A stretch of DNA of 64,000 nt from Pilaira anomala (lineage: Eukaryota > Mucoromycota > Mucoromycetes > Mucorales > Mucoraceae), in contig JAIXMQ010000011.1 in the NCBI GenBank assembly GCA_025716855.1, positions 372,001 through 436,000 of the forward strand, in the 5' to 3' direction. The first letter of the stretch is position 1; each line of letters starts with the position of its first letter. The notes under the pieces are model-generated. The model did no database searches. It was not told the DNA's origin and worked only from the letters and a program-made list of their open reading frames with translations. Positions 33,749-43,444 of the stretch are shown here, in pieces. Both the position numbers and the translations under genes were made by a program.

Positions 33749-35109
33749 ATGACTACAATGAAAAGAAGACATACTCCTCTATCAGAGAAACACCCTGATA
33801 ATTTATTAAATGATGAATTTAACGAAACCTTTAAAGAAAAGTCAAATAAATATCAACCTCCACTTCAAGTTTATTCTTCAAACAAGGTACACTCACACAC
33901 ATACACATATACACTCAAAGTATATAAAGATGAACAAGAAACTAATTTTTTATTTTCTTTTATTAATAGAATATCGCCTTTTTACAAAAAAACCAACATA
34001 CAATCATCACCATTCTTTTAACATTACTTTCTTTCTGGACAAGATTTAGAAAAATTACGCTTAGTAATTCAGTTGTATGGGACGAAGCACATTTCGGAAA
34101 GGTAAAAAAAAAAACCAAAAAAAAACATTCTTTCTGTATATACAAAAAAGTGTATATTAAAACTCTTTTTTTTCACTAGTTTGGCTCGCATTATTTAAAT
34201 CATGATTTTTATTTCGACGTCCATCCTCCTCTTGGCAAAATCTTGGTAGGTCTCTCAGGTTGGCTCGGTGGTTATAACGGTTCATTCAATTTTGATTCCG
34301 GTGCTACTTACCCTGATAACGTCAATTATGCTTGTATGCGTATCTTTAACGCGTTCTTTGGTGCCATGATGGTACCTGTCGCTTACTTGACCGCGGTTCA
34401 ATTAAGAATGTCGCTTATCGCCTCTCTTTTAACTGCCACCATGGTATTGCTTGGTAACTAACTTACATCCATACACACACACACCTCCACAAGAACTAAT
34501 CTTTTTTTTTTTAAGATAATGCTTATCTTACTATTAGTAGATTCATCTTATTAGACTCTATGCTTCTTTTCTTTACTTGTACTTCTCTTTATACCTTGAC
34601 AACCTTCCATAATTTACGTGACCAGTAAGTTTTTTTTTTTTTTTGACACATATGAAAGAAATATCTAATTTCCCCCTTTTTTCTTTTCTGTATGTAGATC
34701 CTTCAGTCCTACATGGTGGACATGGCTTTGTTTAACGGGTGTATCATTAGGTTGTGTATTAAGTGTGAAATGGGTCGGTTTATTTGCTGTAGCCGTCGTA
34801 GGTGTTTATACAGTCGAAGACCTTTGGCAAATGTGGGGTGACTTACAAATGCCAAAAAAGACATACCTTCATCACTGGATTGCTCGTATCATGGGTTTAA
34901 TTCTCATTCCTGTCGTCATCTATATCACAAGTTTCGTTTTACATTTCGCTCTTTTATACAAGAGTGGACCTGGTGATGCTCAAATGAGTTCTTTGTTTCA
35001 AGCCAATTTAGAAGGAAATTCTATGTCTGATAACCCACTTGGTAAAAAAGAAAAAAAAAAAAAAAAAAAAACTTCTATACATATATTTCATACAACTAAA
35101 TTTTTATAT

Positions 35110-35141
<32 letters not shown>

Positions 35142-36390
35142 TCCAGAAATTGCTTATAATTCTAAATTGACATTCAAGAATGCAGGTTATGGCGGTGGAT
35201 TACTTCACTCTCATGTTCAAACTTACCCTGAAGGATCCAAACAACAACAAGTGACTTGTTACCATCATAAAGACGACAATAACCACTGGACTATCCGACC
35301 TCCTCGCACCTACGATATCAACTTATACGAGAACGCAGAAGACGAGTCCTTTATCCGGTTTATCCAAGACGGAGACCTCGTCCGATTACAACACACATCC
35401 ACAGGTCGTAACTTACACAGCCACCCAGTCAACGCACCCGTCACCACCTCTCAATGGGAAGTAAGTTGTTACGGTAACGAGACGATCGGGGACCTTCAAG
35501 ACAACTGGAAAGTGGAGATCGTAGACGACTTTGTCTACCAAGACAAAACTCGCATTCGATCCTTGACCACCCGATTCCGTCTTCGTCATGAAAAGATGGG
35601 CTGTCTCTTGACGGCAGATAACGGTGTCTTACCTCAATGGGGGTTCAAACAAACCGAAGTCTATTGTGATAAAAGAAACGATACCTTCAGTCCTTTCTCC
35701 ATGTGGAACGTAGAACAACATTGGAACGAGAAATTACCTCCTGCACCTAAAAACGCTTACAAGTCTCATTTCTTACGCGATTTTCTTACTTTAAATATCG
35801 CCATGTGGACATCCAATAATGCTTTGACTCCAGATCCTGACAAGTACGATATCCTTTCTTCTGAACCCACAGAGTGGCCCTTTGTCTCGGTCGGATTACG
35901 TATGTGTGGTTGGGGAGATAACGATATCAAGTATTATTTATTAGGTAACCCAATCGTTTGGTGGTTATCGATCGCTTCCATCTTTGTATTCTTGGCTACT
36001 ACTGCATTTTACTTTATTCGCATGCAAAGACAAATTCATGACTTGACACAGGCTCAATGGGATCATTTCTTTTATGTGGGTAAAACCTTATTCTTGGGCT
36101 GGTTCTTTCATTATGTTCCTTTCTTTATCATGGGTCGTGTCACTTATTTACATCATTACTTTCCTGCTCTCTATTTCAGTATCATCATGGTACCCTTTTT
36201 GATGGATCATTTCACTAGAAATGCTTCATCGGCCGTCAAATATGCTGTCTTTGTACCCGTCTATTTGGCTGTCATTGGTACTTTTATTCATTTCGCTCCT
36301 GTTTCTTTTGGTTTGGAAGGTCCTATTACCAATTACTCTTCTCTTGTCTGGAGAGATAGTTGGAATTTGATTGAAGAGCGTAACAATTAA
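33749..36390 (+). CDS. Dolichyl-phosphate-mannose protein O-mannosyltransferase, PMT2 type
   Basis: This ER membrane enzyme transfers mannose from dolichyl-phosphate mannose to Ser/Thr of secretory proteins. Six exons (33749-33886, 33970-34101, 34180-34453, 34516-34624, 34698-35041, 35147-36390) give 2241 nt or 746 aa. The first luminal loop has the Asp-Glu pair of the active site (VVWDEAHFGKFGSHY, D84/E85) and FYFDVHPPLGKILVGL. Three MIR motifs lie between about 340 and 520 (GGGLLHSHVQTYPEG; LVRLQHTSTGRNLHSH; FRLRHEKMGCLLTAD). About eleven membrane helices are expected, the last group after 590. The phrase SGPGDAQMSSLFQANLEGN is typical of the PMT2 subfamily, which normally works as a heterodimer with a PMT1-type partner. 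Intron 5 is almost pure A/T homopolymer. Confidence 0.95.
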
Positions 36391-37075
36391 AAAAAAATAA
36401 TAATAATAAAATAAAAAGTTGTAGAACAGTCAAATGGATCTGAAAAGACTCAATTAAAAAAAAAAAAAAAGAAAAAAAAATTCGCTTGTGATTATCACAA
36501 AATGTATGTGTGTGTGTGTGTGTGTGTTTTGATGGAAAGAGAGAGAGAGAGAGAGAGATACGCGGTATTATGAACAAACGGAATTTTTTTTTAAATAAAG
36601 TAACACATAAACTTTAACGTATTTTATTCAACTTTTTTTTTTTTTTTTTTTTTTGCCATGAGGTACAAAGACTTATTTACAAATTACAAGTGCACAACAT
36701 TTTGTATTTTACTTTTTTGTATTTTTTTATAAAAAGGTAAATGTTATCGTTTTTTTTCTAAAAACAAGTCTAAAGTCAAAAAAAAAAAAAATCTTTCCAG
36801 ACTAAAAAAAAAAAAAAAAAAAAAAAATTAAAACTAAATATATACGACAGAAATTTTTTTTTTTTTTTTTCAATTAAAAAAAAAAAGTTATGTGTAACCT
36901 GTATTTTCTTGTCTTACTCATATTTTTTTTAAAGAGAGAAAGAGAGCGAGAGAGAGAGAGAGCGAGAGCGAGACAGAGATTAGAGAGGGGGATTTTTTTC
37001 TTTTTCTTTCTCTCTTTTCTCTTTTTTCCTCTTAATTATAACAACGCAAAAATAAATAAATTTAAAAAAAAAAAA
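36391..37075. other. Intergenic PMT / G-alpha
   Basis: The spacer starts with the PMT 3' region and holds a GT repeat (36506-36528), a GA repeat (36538-36558), A/T homopolymers near 36632-36654, 36805-36827 and 36853-36870, and a second GA tract (36933-36963) ahead of the G-alpha leader. No gene is seen. Confidence 0.6.
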
Positions 37076-38309
37076 ATGGGAAACTTAAAGAGTAGTTTAA
37101 GACCTACCACAAGTTCTACAACCAATACATCCACAGCTGTCAGTCGTACGATTGATAAAAAAATCAAAGCTGATCAAAAACGAATGAAGAAAGAAGTAAA
37201 ATTATTATTATTAGGTATATACAACAACAAATTAATTATATATAAAATATATGACTAATACATCATCATCATCATTTAAAAAAAAAGGGGCAGGGGAATC
37301 AGGAAAATCAACTGTTTTAAAACAAATGCGATTAATTCATGCCTCTGGTTTTAAATCAAGTGAACGAGAAGGGTTTCGAGTGATTGTGTTTTTTAATATC
37401 TTTTCTACGATGCAGGCATTAATAGAGGCATTAGATTCTTTTAATTTATATCTGTCAGACCCTGATTTGCAAGTAAGTTTTAAAAAAACGACACTTAATT
37501 TTTTTTTTTTTTTATTTTATACTAAACCACAAAACAGAATTATGCTAGTTTATTTATCGATACCCCTTCACTAGAAGAAAATCAACCATTTCCAGAAATC
37601 TATCTTGAACCATTAAAGGCTTTATGGGATAATCAAATGATACAAACAGCCCGAAGAAAAGGGCACGCTCTTGCTCTTCATGATAACATGTCCTAGTAAA
37701 TAATGATATATATATATTAGTTAGTTAGTATACTCATTTCTCTCTCTTTCTCTTTCTTATATAGCTTCTTTAATAAATTGGATTCTTTATGGGATCCTAA
37801 TTATACACCGTCTGATCAAGATATCATTCGTTGTAGAGCAAAGACAACTGGTATTGTCGAAACCACTTTTCATTTAGGCCCACTTACTTATCGTATGTTT
37901 GATGTGGGTGGACAAAGAAGTGAAAGAAAGAAATGGATTCATTGCTTTGATAGCGTTACTTCCATCTTATTCGTGGTAGCCATTAGTGGATACGATCAAT
38001 GCTTAGCTGAAGATAGAGATTCGGTAAAAACTTGACAAATGAAATGTACCTGAAATTTTTATATTAATTTTTTTTTTTTTTATATATATATGTAGAACCA
38101 AGTAAAGTATATATATATAAAATTTTACACACATTGTATATAAACTAAACTTCTAAAATTATATAGATGCATGAAGCACTCATGTTATTTGATACAACAT
38201 GTAATTCTCATTGGTTTGAAAAGACTTCAATGATTCTTTTATTAAACAAGATTGATATCTTTAAGAAAAAGATCTTATACTCTCCTATTCAAGATTATTT
38301 CCCAGACTA

Positions 38310-38342
<33 letters not shown>

Positions 38343-38575
38343 CATGATATATATTACATTTATTCACCCTATAAACAAAATCATTAGGTCATCCCGAATC
38401 TTATGATACAGCTAAAGATTACTTCAAAAAGAGATTTCAAAGATTAAATCATAAACCAGATAAGAGAGTTTATGTTCATTTTACCGATGCAACTGACACC
38501 AATTTATTACAACATGTTATGATGGCCGTATCCGATATTATCTTGAATGAAAATTTGAACAGTATCATGATGTAG
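37076..38575 (+). CDS. Heterotrimeric G protein alpha subunit
   Basis: This GTP-binding switch couples seven-helix receptors to cAMP or MAPK signalling. Seven exons (37076-37214, 37288-37472, 37538-37695, 37765-38023, 38096-38101, 38167-38314, 38388-38575) sum to 1083 nt or 360 aa. All G-boxes are present: P-loop GAGESGKST (47-55), switch [15 protein letters not shown], switch [22 protein letters not shown] in LLLNKIDIF, and TDATDT in place of the usual TCAT. The helical domain contains [15 protein letters not shown]. Exon 5 is a 6-nt microexon coding Asn-Gln, matching the conserved NQM.EAL stretch. The N-terminus MGNLKS fits N-myristoylation of Gly2, but the usual Cys3 for palmitoylation is absent. 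The C-terminus (NENLNSIMM) has no Cys for pertussis-toxin-type modification. Confidence 0.95.
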
Positions 38576-38986
38576 TTTTTTTTTTTTTTTTTTTTTTTTT
38601 TTTCGATGGGTTAGACCAATAAACACCTTCCTTTGGGACACTTTTTCTTTCTTTTTTGGGAGCGAACAATAGCAATGCTTTTAAACTTGTTACTCGCTCA
38701 TACTTCAAATTTATTTACTATTATCAAATATATAAAAAATCCTACTCTAAAATCGATTGCGATTAAATAGTTTCTTTAGAAAAGTAATAGACGTATTAGA
38801 ACGTTGGTTTGTTGTTGCTTTACTACTGTAGAGTCGTTGGCCTTTTCACGCTGCCATTCATTTGCTAACATTTCGATACAGGTAAGTCTTCACCATGCCA
38901 ATTTTCCTACCCTTGCCTTATGTACGGTGAAGCCAATTATAGAAACTATTAGAAATAAATGAGAAGAGAGGTAAAACAGATAATCT

Positions 38987-39018
<32 letters not shown>

Positions 39019-39121
39019 TACAAATACATGCAAAAAAAAAGATACCCTCCTCGCCTTTTTGATTTTTTCCAACGATTAAAAAAGTTTCATGTTGTATGTA
39101 TATAGTAATTTTATTAATTTA
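38576..39121. other. Intergenic G-alpha / esterase 1
   Basis: The spacer opens with a T-run of about 26 bp after the G-alpha stop and contains an AT dinucleotide run (38992-39018). On the minus strand at about 38752-38890 a short frame (including EMLANEWQREKANDS) has protein-like composition and could be an exon relic. It has no recognisable family, and no partner exons were found. Confidence 0.45.
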
Positions 39122-40465
39122 TTAAAAAGTAATTTTAATAGGTCCAAAAGCTAATAATCCCATACCGTTTGTAGAAACTAAATTACAGACCGGATTCTTT
39201 CCATACCCATAATAAAGATAAAATTCTTTCTTACTCAAGTTCTTGACTACTGAATCTGTTAAAAGCACCCGTACGACCTTATTATTTTCATAAAATGCTG
39301 TACGGTAAATTAATTCTTGATCTACCCCATTTTCATCCCGAATACTGAACCCTGCAGGGGAGTCAACGTGTTCAAACTGACCACCACCACCACCACCCAG
39401 GTGACTAAATGACAGCTTAAGCGCATACGTTTTAGAAGAACCAGAGACAACTTTTTCTTCGTACTTGATAGAACTTTCCAAAATTTGTGGACTGGCTTTA
39501 AATGCTTCGTTCTTGAGAGCAGCTTTTGCTGCAATCGCAACACGTCTACCTATTGTATATTCACCTGTAAGACTAAGATGAATACGATCATCAAGTGGAC
39601 AATCGATACTAGAGACTGTAGCAATACGTTTATCGATTAATTCCGTTTGTGCCTGACGTAGCGTTGTCCAGCCTTTATTGTAATCTAAAGCATTGATTTC
39701 TCTAGCAATCTGTACTTGCACTACAGCCAATTCCTTATTTCCCACATCATCACGAACACTTTTGATCCATGCACTCATACGGTTTTTGTAACTATCAAAA
39801 TCTTGATGCTTACGTGTATCCGATTCACCTTGATACCATAAGATACCTGCAATCTTCTTTGTACCGCCCGTACTTGACTCAATGCGTCCCAACATGGCAC
39901 CATAGAGCGTATCATTCTTCCAGCCATCCGTATCTCTTAAAAGTGTCGGACTCCATTGATCCAAACTAACTCCTGCATGAGCACTTGCAATTAAACCGAT
40001 AGGTAACGTTGGAACCTGAGGTCGCATCAATTCCTGATACTTTTTAGCAAACGAAAGTGCCATCGACCCACCTCGAACCAAAGATAGATTTGGATCAGAG
40101 ACAGTGCCATCTGGAATTTGTTTCGTGATATTACGAATCGATTGAGAAAGTTGATGTACTGGGTCTTTCGCAATAGCCCATTGTTCTTTCATCCCGAATA
40201 AATGAAACGTGGTGTCATAAATCAGCTTTTCTACCGTTTGATTCGACCAGGGGTCTTTAAAGAAACTAGTACCTCGCATATTACTTTGTCCGGCAAGTAC
40301 CCATACGTCGCCTACCATCACATTCTTTTTCTTATCAATTGTGTAGGGTCCTCCCACACTGTAAAACTTGGTTTTTCCATTATTTAATTGAACATTTACT
40401 CCTTGAGAAGAAAAATCTCTTTGTAAAACTTGATAGGATTGAATCGAGTTACTAGAGATTGACAT
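39122..40465 (-). CDS. Sialate O-acetylesterase-like SGNH esterase (paralogue 1)
   Basis: This is a 447-aa intronless protein of the SASA/carbohydrate-esterase-6-like group (SGNH hydrolase fold), which removes acetyl groups from sugars. The nucleophile block is VLAGQSNMRG with Ser61. GILWYQGESDT is the QGESD block, near 208-217. The catalytic His is probably in LDDRIHLSLTGEY (His296 with Asp292/293). Another block is GLIASAHAGVSLDQW, where the paralogue and most relatives keep HGG; here it is HAG. No signal peptide is visible, so it would be cytosolic unless the start is wrong. The C-terminal 120 residues form an additional beta-rich segment (YALKLSFSHLGGGG..., FYLYYGYGKNPVCNL). A CCA/ACC repeat expanded a Gly run there. 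It is tandem with a close paralogue 1.6 kb upstream. The substrate is unknown. Confidence 0.85.
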   Translation of the reverse strand: MSISSNSIQSYQVLQRDFSSQGVNVQLNNGKTKFYSVGGPYTIDKKKNVMVGDVWVLAGQSNMRGTSFFKDPWSNQTVEKLIYDTTFHLFGMKEQWAIAKDPVHQLSQSIRNITKQIPDGTVSDPNLSLVRGGSMALSFAKKYQELMRPQVPTLPIGLIASAHAGVSLDQWSPTLLRDTDGWKNDTLYGAMLGRIESSTGGTKKIAGILWYQGESDTRKHQDFDSYKNRMSAWIKSVRDDVGNKELAVVQVQIAREINALDYNKGWTTLRQAQTELIDKRIATVSSIDCPLDDRIHLSLTGEYTIGRRVAIAAKAALKNEAFKASPQILESSIKYEEKVVSGSSKTYALKLSFSHLGGGGGGQFEHVDSPAGFSIRDENGVDQELIYRTAFYENNKVVRVLLTDSVVKNLSKKEFYLYYGYGKNPVCNLVSTNGMGLLAFGPIKITF

Positions 40466-42112
40466 ATTAAAAAAAAAATGTATAGGAGACAGAAAGAAAA
40501 CAAAAGGAGAGGTAGAAAACTAACTTTTTTTTTTTTTATCCAGGAGAGATGATAGAAAACTACGTGTGTCTAAAAAAGGTATGTTTTGCCACTTGAAGCA
40601 GTAAAATAATCATTTTTTTATATTCTCAGATTCTTTGTTTGTTTATTTTATCATTTGGTGAAAAAACATGGTTTGACAGAAATAAAATTGTTAAGCTAAT
40701 TCAAAAGAATAGCGAGGCTTATTACTACTTCAGAAAAAAAAAAAAGAAAGAAAAAAAGGGGGTCCACTACAGAAAGGAGAGAAAAATTATTGTTGTGTAT
40801 ATATTTTATTATAGGTGTGTGTGTGTGTGAGGGAGACAAAGAGAGAGAGAGAATTATTAAGCAACAGAGTATTTTTCTGTACAACAGAAGCGAACCGTGC
40901 ATGTGACTAAACGCATCCATAAATGAACAGAAAAAAAAAAAAGGAATATTGTCATCACAGCAACAAAGAAATAAATCTCATTTTTCAAGAAAATAATTTA
41001 TTATTAAATGATTCTTTATAATTTTAATTGCTTTTGAACTCAAGAAACGCGATTTCTTTTTCTTTTCTTTTTTTTAAACGATAAAGCGGAAAACTCGGTT
41101 CCCAAAAACGGACCTAAAATTCTTTCAGGTAATAAATATTAATTAATGACAAGTTTGAGAAAAACTAGTATTATGCATTATTTAAACGGGGGTCTCTCTT
41201 TATATACTTGGAGCACAATCAACTATTCTATTCCTTGACTCCTTCTTAAAAAAAAAAAAAAGGGGCTTCACTCAAGATATTTTTATTTTCATAAAACAAA
41301 TATTTTCAAGTAATGAATATTAATACATCCTATTGTTTTTTTTTTCTGTACGCATGTGTATTTCAAAATAATATCAGCTTATATTTATAAACAAGATAGT
41401 TAGCATCTTAAACTGTAATATCACATTAGCCACATTATAAACAGCAAATTGTGTTACAAACTTAACTCTATCTGATGACACTTTTTTTTTTTTTTCATAC
41501 ATAATTGACACAATTTCTAATAAACTCTATTTCTTAATATATTATATATACTTGCTCATGAGCTCTAGTTATAATTTAAAAATCTTTCCGCGGCCAGAAA
41601 AATCCGCCCATCTTTTCTATGAAAACAAGAGCGCGCGCGCGCCTTCATGAAGTATTTATATAGTGCTTATTATCTTCTTTATTTTTCTTTTACACACATG
41701 TATAAATAGATTAGAGTTTATTTACTGTTTTATTTAGATTTTTATATAAAAAAAAAAAAGAGAGTTTACCGTGTTATCTATTATTAATTACTATTAACTA
41801 TTATATGCCGGCATAACATACATCGCCAACGGCGGATAATAGGTTTGTAACTATATGTATGTAATTATCCCATACATAAAGAAAGAAAAAGATATAACCA
41901 TTGTGATCTATACATACATATCTATAACTAATTGAATATCACATTTTATGTTCAAGTAAATTTATGTAAAATTATTATGGTCTCATTTATTATGTTATTG
42001 TCTATAGCTGGTATCTATTATATGAGCTATTACTTTTTATTATCTATCTATATTACAATGTTCTCTATATTAACTTATACGTAGTATAAAAAAAAAAAAA
42101 ATTTTTTTTTTT
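40466..42112. other. Intergenic between the two esterase paralogues
   Basis: This is 1.65 kb without a supportable gene. It has a GT run (40815-40828) with a GA-rich stretch after it and A/T homopolymers. The most unusual piece is a short alternating GC tract (about 41631-41643) followed by CTTCATGAAG, a perfect 10-bp palindrome. The sequence does not look like duplicated esterase flank. Confidence 0.5.
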
Positions 42113-43444
42113 CTAAAAGGTAACTTCAATAGGCCCAAATGCTAATAATCCCATACCACTAGTAGAAACAAGATTACAGACTGGATTCTTTCCATATCCA
42201 TAATAGAGATAAAGCGTCTTCTTACTCAGTTTCTTTACTGATTCCGTCAATAAAAGACGCACCACCTTGTTATTTTCATAAAATGCTGTACGGTAAATTA
42301 ATTCTTGGTCTACGCCATTTTCATCCCGAAGACTGAACCCTTCAGGGGAGTCTACTGATTCAAACTGACCACCACCCAGGTTACTAAATGACAGTTTAAG
42401 TGCATACGTTTTAGAAGAGCCAGAGACAACTTTTTCTTCGTACTTGATAGAACTTTTCAAAATTTGTGGACTGACTGTGGATGCTTGATTATTCATTGCA
42501 GCTTTTGCAGCCATTGCAACACGTTTACCCATAATGTATTCACCTGTAAGACTAAGGTGGACGCTGTCATCAAGAGGACAATCAAGACTAGAGACAGTAC
42601 CAATACGTTTATCCATTAACTCTGCTTGTGCTTGACGAATCGAGTTCCAATTGCTGTCAACATCCAACGTTGTGAATTCTCTCGCAATCTGTACTTGAAT
42701 CACGGATAAATCGGTACTTTTTAAATCATTACGCACATTTTGAATCCAAGAGGCCATACGAGGCTTATAAGTGACAGCCGCTGTTGAATCACGCGTATCC
42801 GATTCACCTTGATACCATAAGATACCTGCAATCTTGTTTGTACCGCTCGTACTCGACTCAATTCGACCCAACATAGCACCATAGAGTGTATCATTTTTCC
42901 AGCCATCCGTATCTCTTAAAAGTGTTGTACTCCATTGATCTAAACTGACACCACCATGAGCACTTGCAATTAAGCCGATAGGTAACATTGGAAACTGAGG
43001 TCGCATCAATTCTTGATACTTTTTAGCAAACGAAAGTGCCATTGACCCACCTCTGACCAGAGACAGATTTGGATTAGAGACAGTTGGATCACTAATTTTT
43101 TTATTGACTTTACGAATCGATTGAGACAATTGATGAATTGGGTCCTTTGCAATATTCCATTTTTCTTTCGTGTCAAATAAATGAAAATTAGAATTGTAAA
43201 TCAGTTTTTCTACATCTTGATTAGACCATGGGTCTTTAAAGTAACCTGCGCCTCGCATATTACTTTGTCCTGCAAGTACCCATACGTCGCCTACCATCAC
43301 ATTCTTTTTGCTATCAATTGTGTATGGACCGCCTACTCCATAAAATTTGGTTTTTCCATTGTTCAATTTAACCTTTACTCCTTGAGAAGAAAAATCTCTT
43401 TGTAAAACTTGGTATGATTGAATTGATACACTAGAGATTGACAT
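42113..43444 (-). CDS. Sialate O-acetylesterase-like SGNH esterase (paralogue 2)
   Basis: This is a 443-aa intronless paralogue of the gene at 39122-40465, in the same orientation. Blocks are preserved: VLAGQSNMRG, GLIASAHGGVSLDQW, GILWYQGESDTRDS and LDDSVHLSLTGEY, so all catalytic elements appear intact, and this copy keeps the His-Gly-Gly form. It has GGGQFESVD where paralogue 1 has a Gly run of six. Much of the alignment is identical, including the N-terminal SIQSYQVLQRDFSSQGV, with clusters of change near 75-125 and 218-245. This pattern fits a gene duplication that is old enough to have diverged. The last coding bases abut a T/A homopolymer (about 42090-42113). Function is inferred from the family only. 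Confidence 0.85.
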   Translation of the reverse strand: MSISSVSIQSYQVLQRDFSSQGVKVKLNNGKTKFYGVGGPYTIDSKKNVMVGDVWVLAGQSNMRGAGYFKDPWSNQDVEKLIYNSNFHLFDTKEKWNIAKDPIHQLSQSIRKVNKKISDPTVSNPNLSLVRGGSMALSFAKKYQELMRPQFPMLPIGLIASAHGGVSLDQWSTTLLRDTDGWKNDTLYGAMLGRIESSTSGTNKIAGILWYQGESDTRDSTAAVTYKPRMASWIQNVRNDLKSTDLSVIQVQIAREFTTLDVDSNWNSIRQAQAELMDKRIGTVSSLDCPLDDSVHLSLTGEYIMGKRVAMAAKAAMNNQASTVSPQILKSSIKYEEKVVSGSSKTYALKLSFSNLGGGQFESVDSPEGFSLRDENGVDQELIYRTAFYENNKVVRLLLTESVKKLSKKTLYLYYGYGKNPVCNLVSTSGMGLLAFGPIEVTF

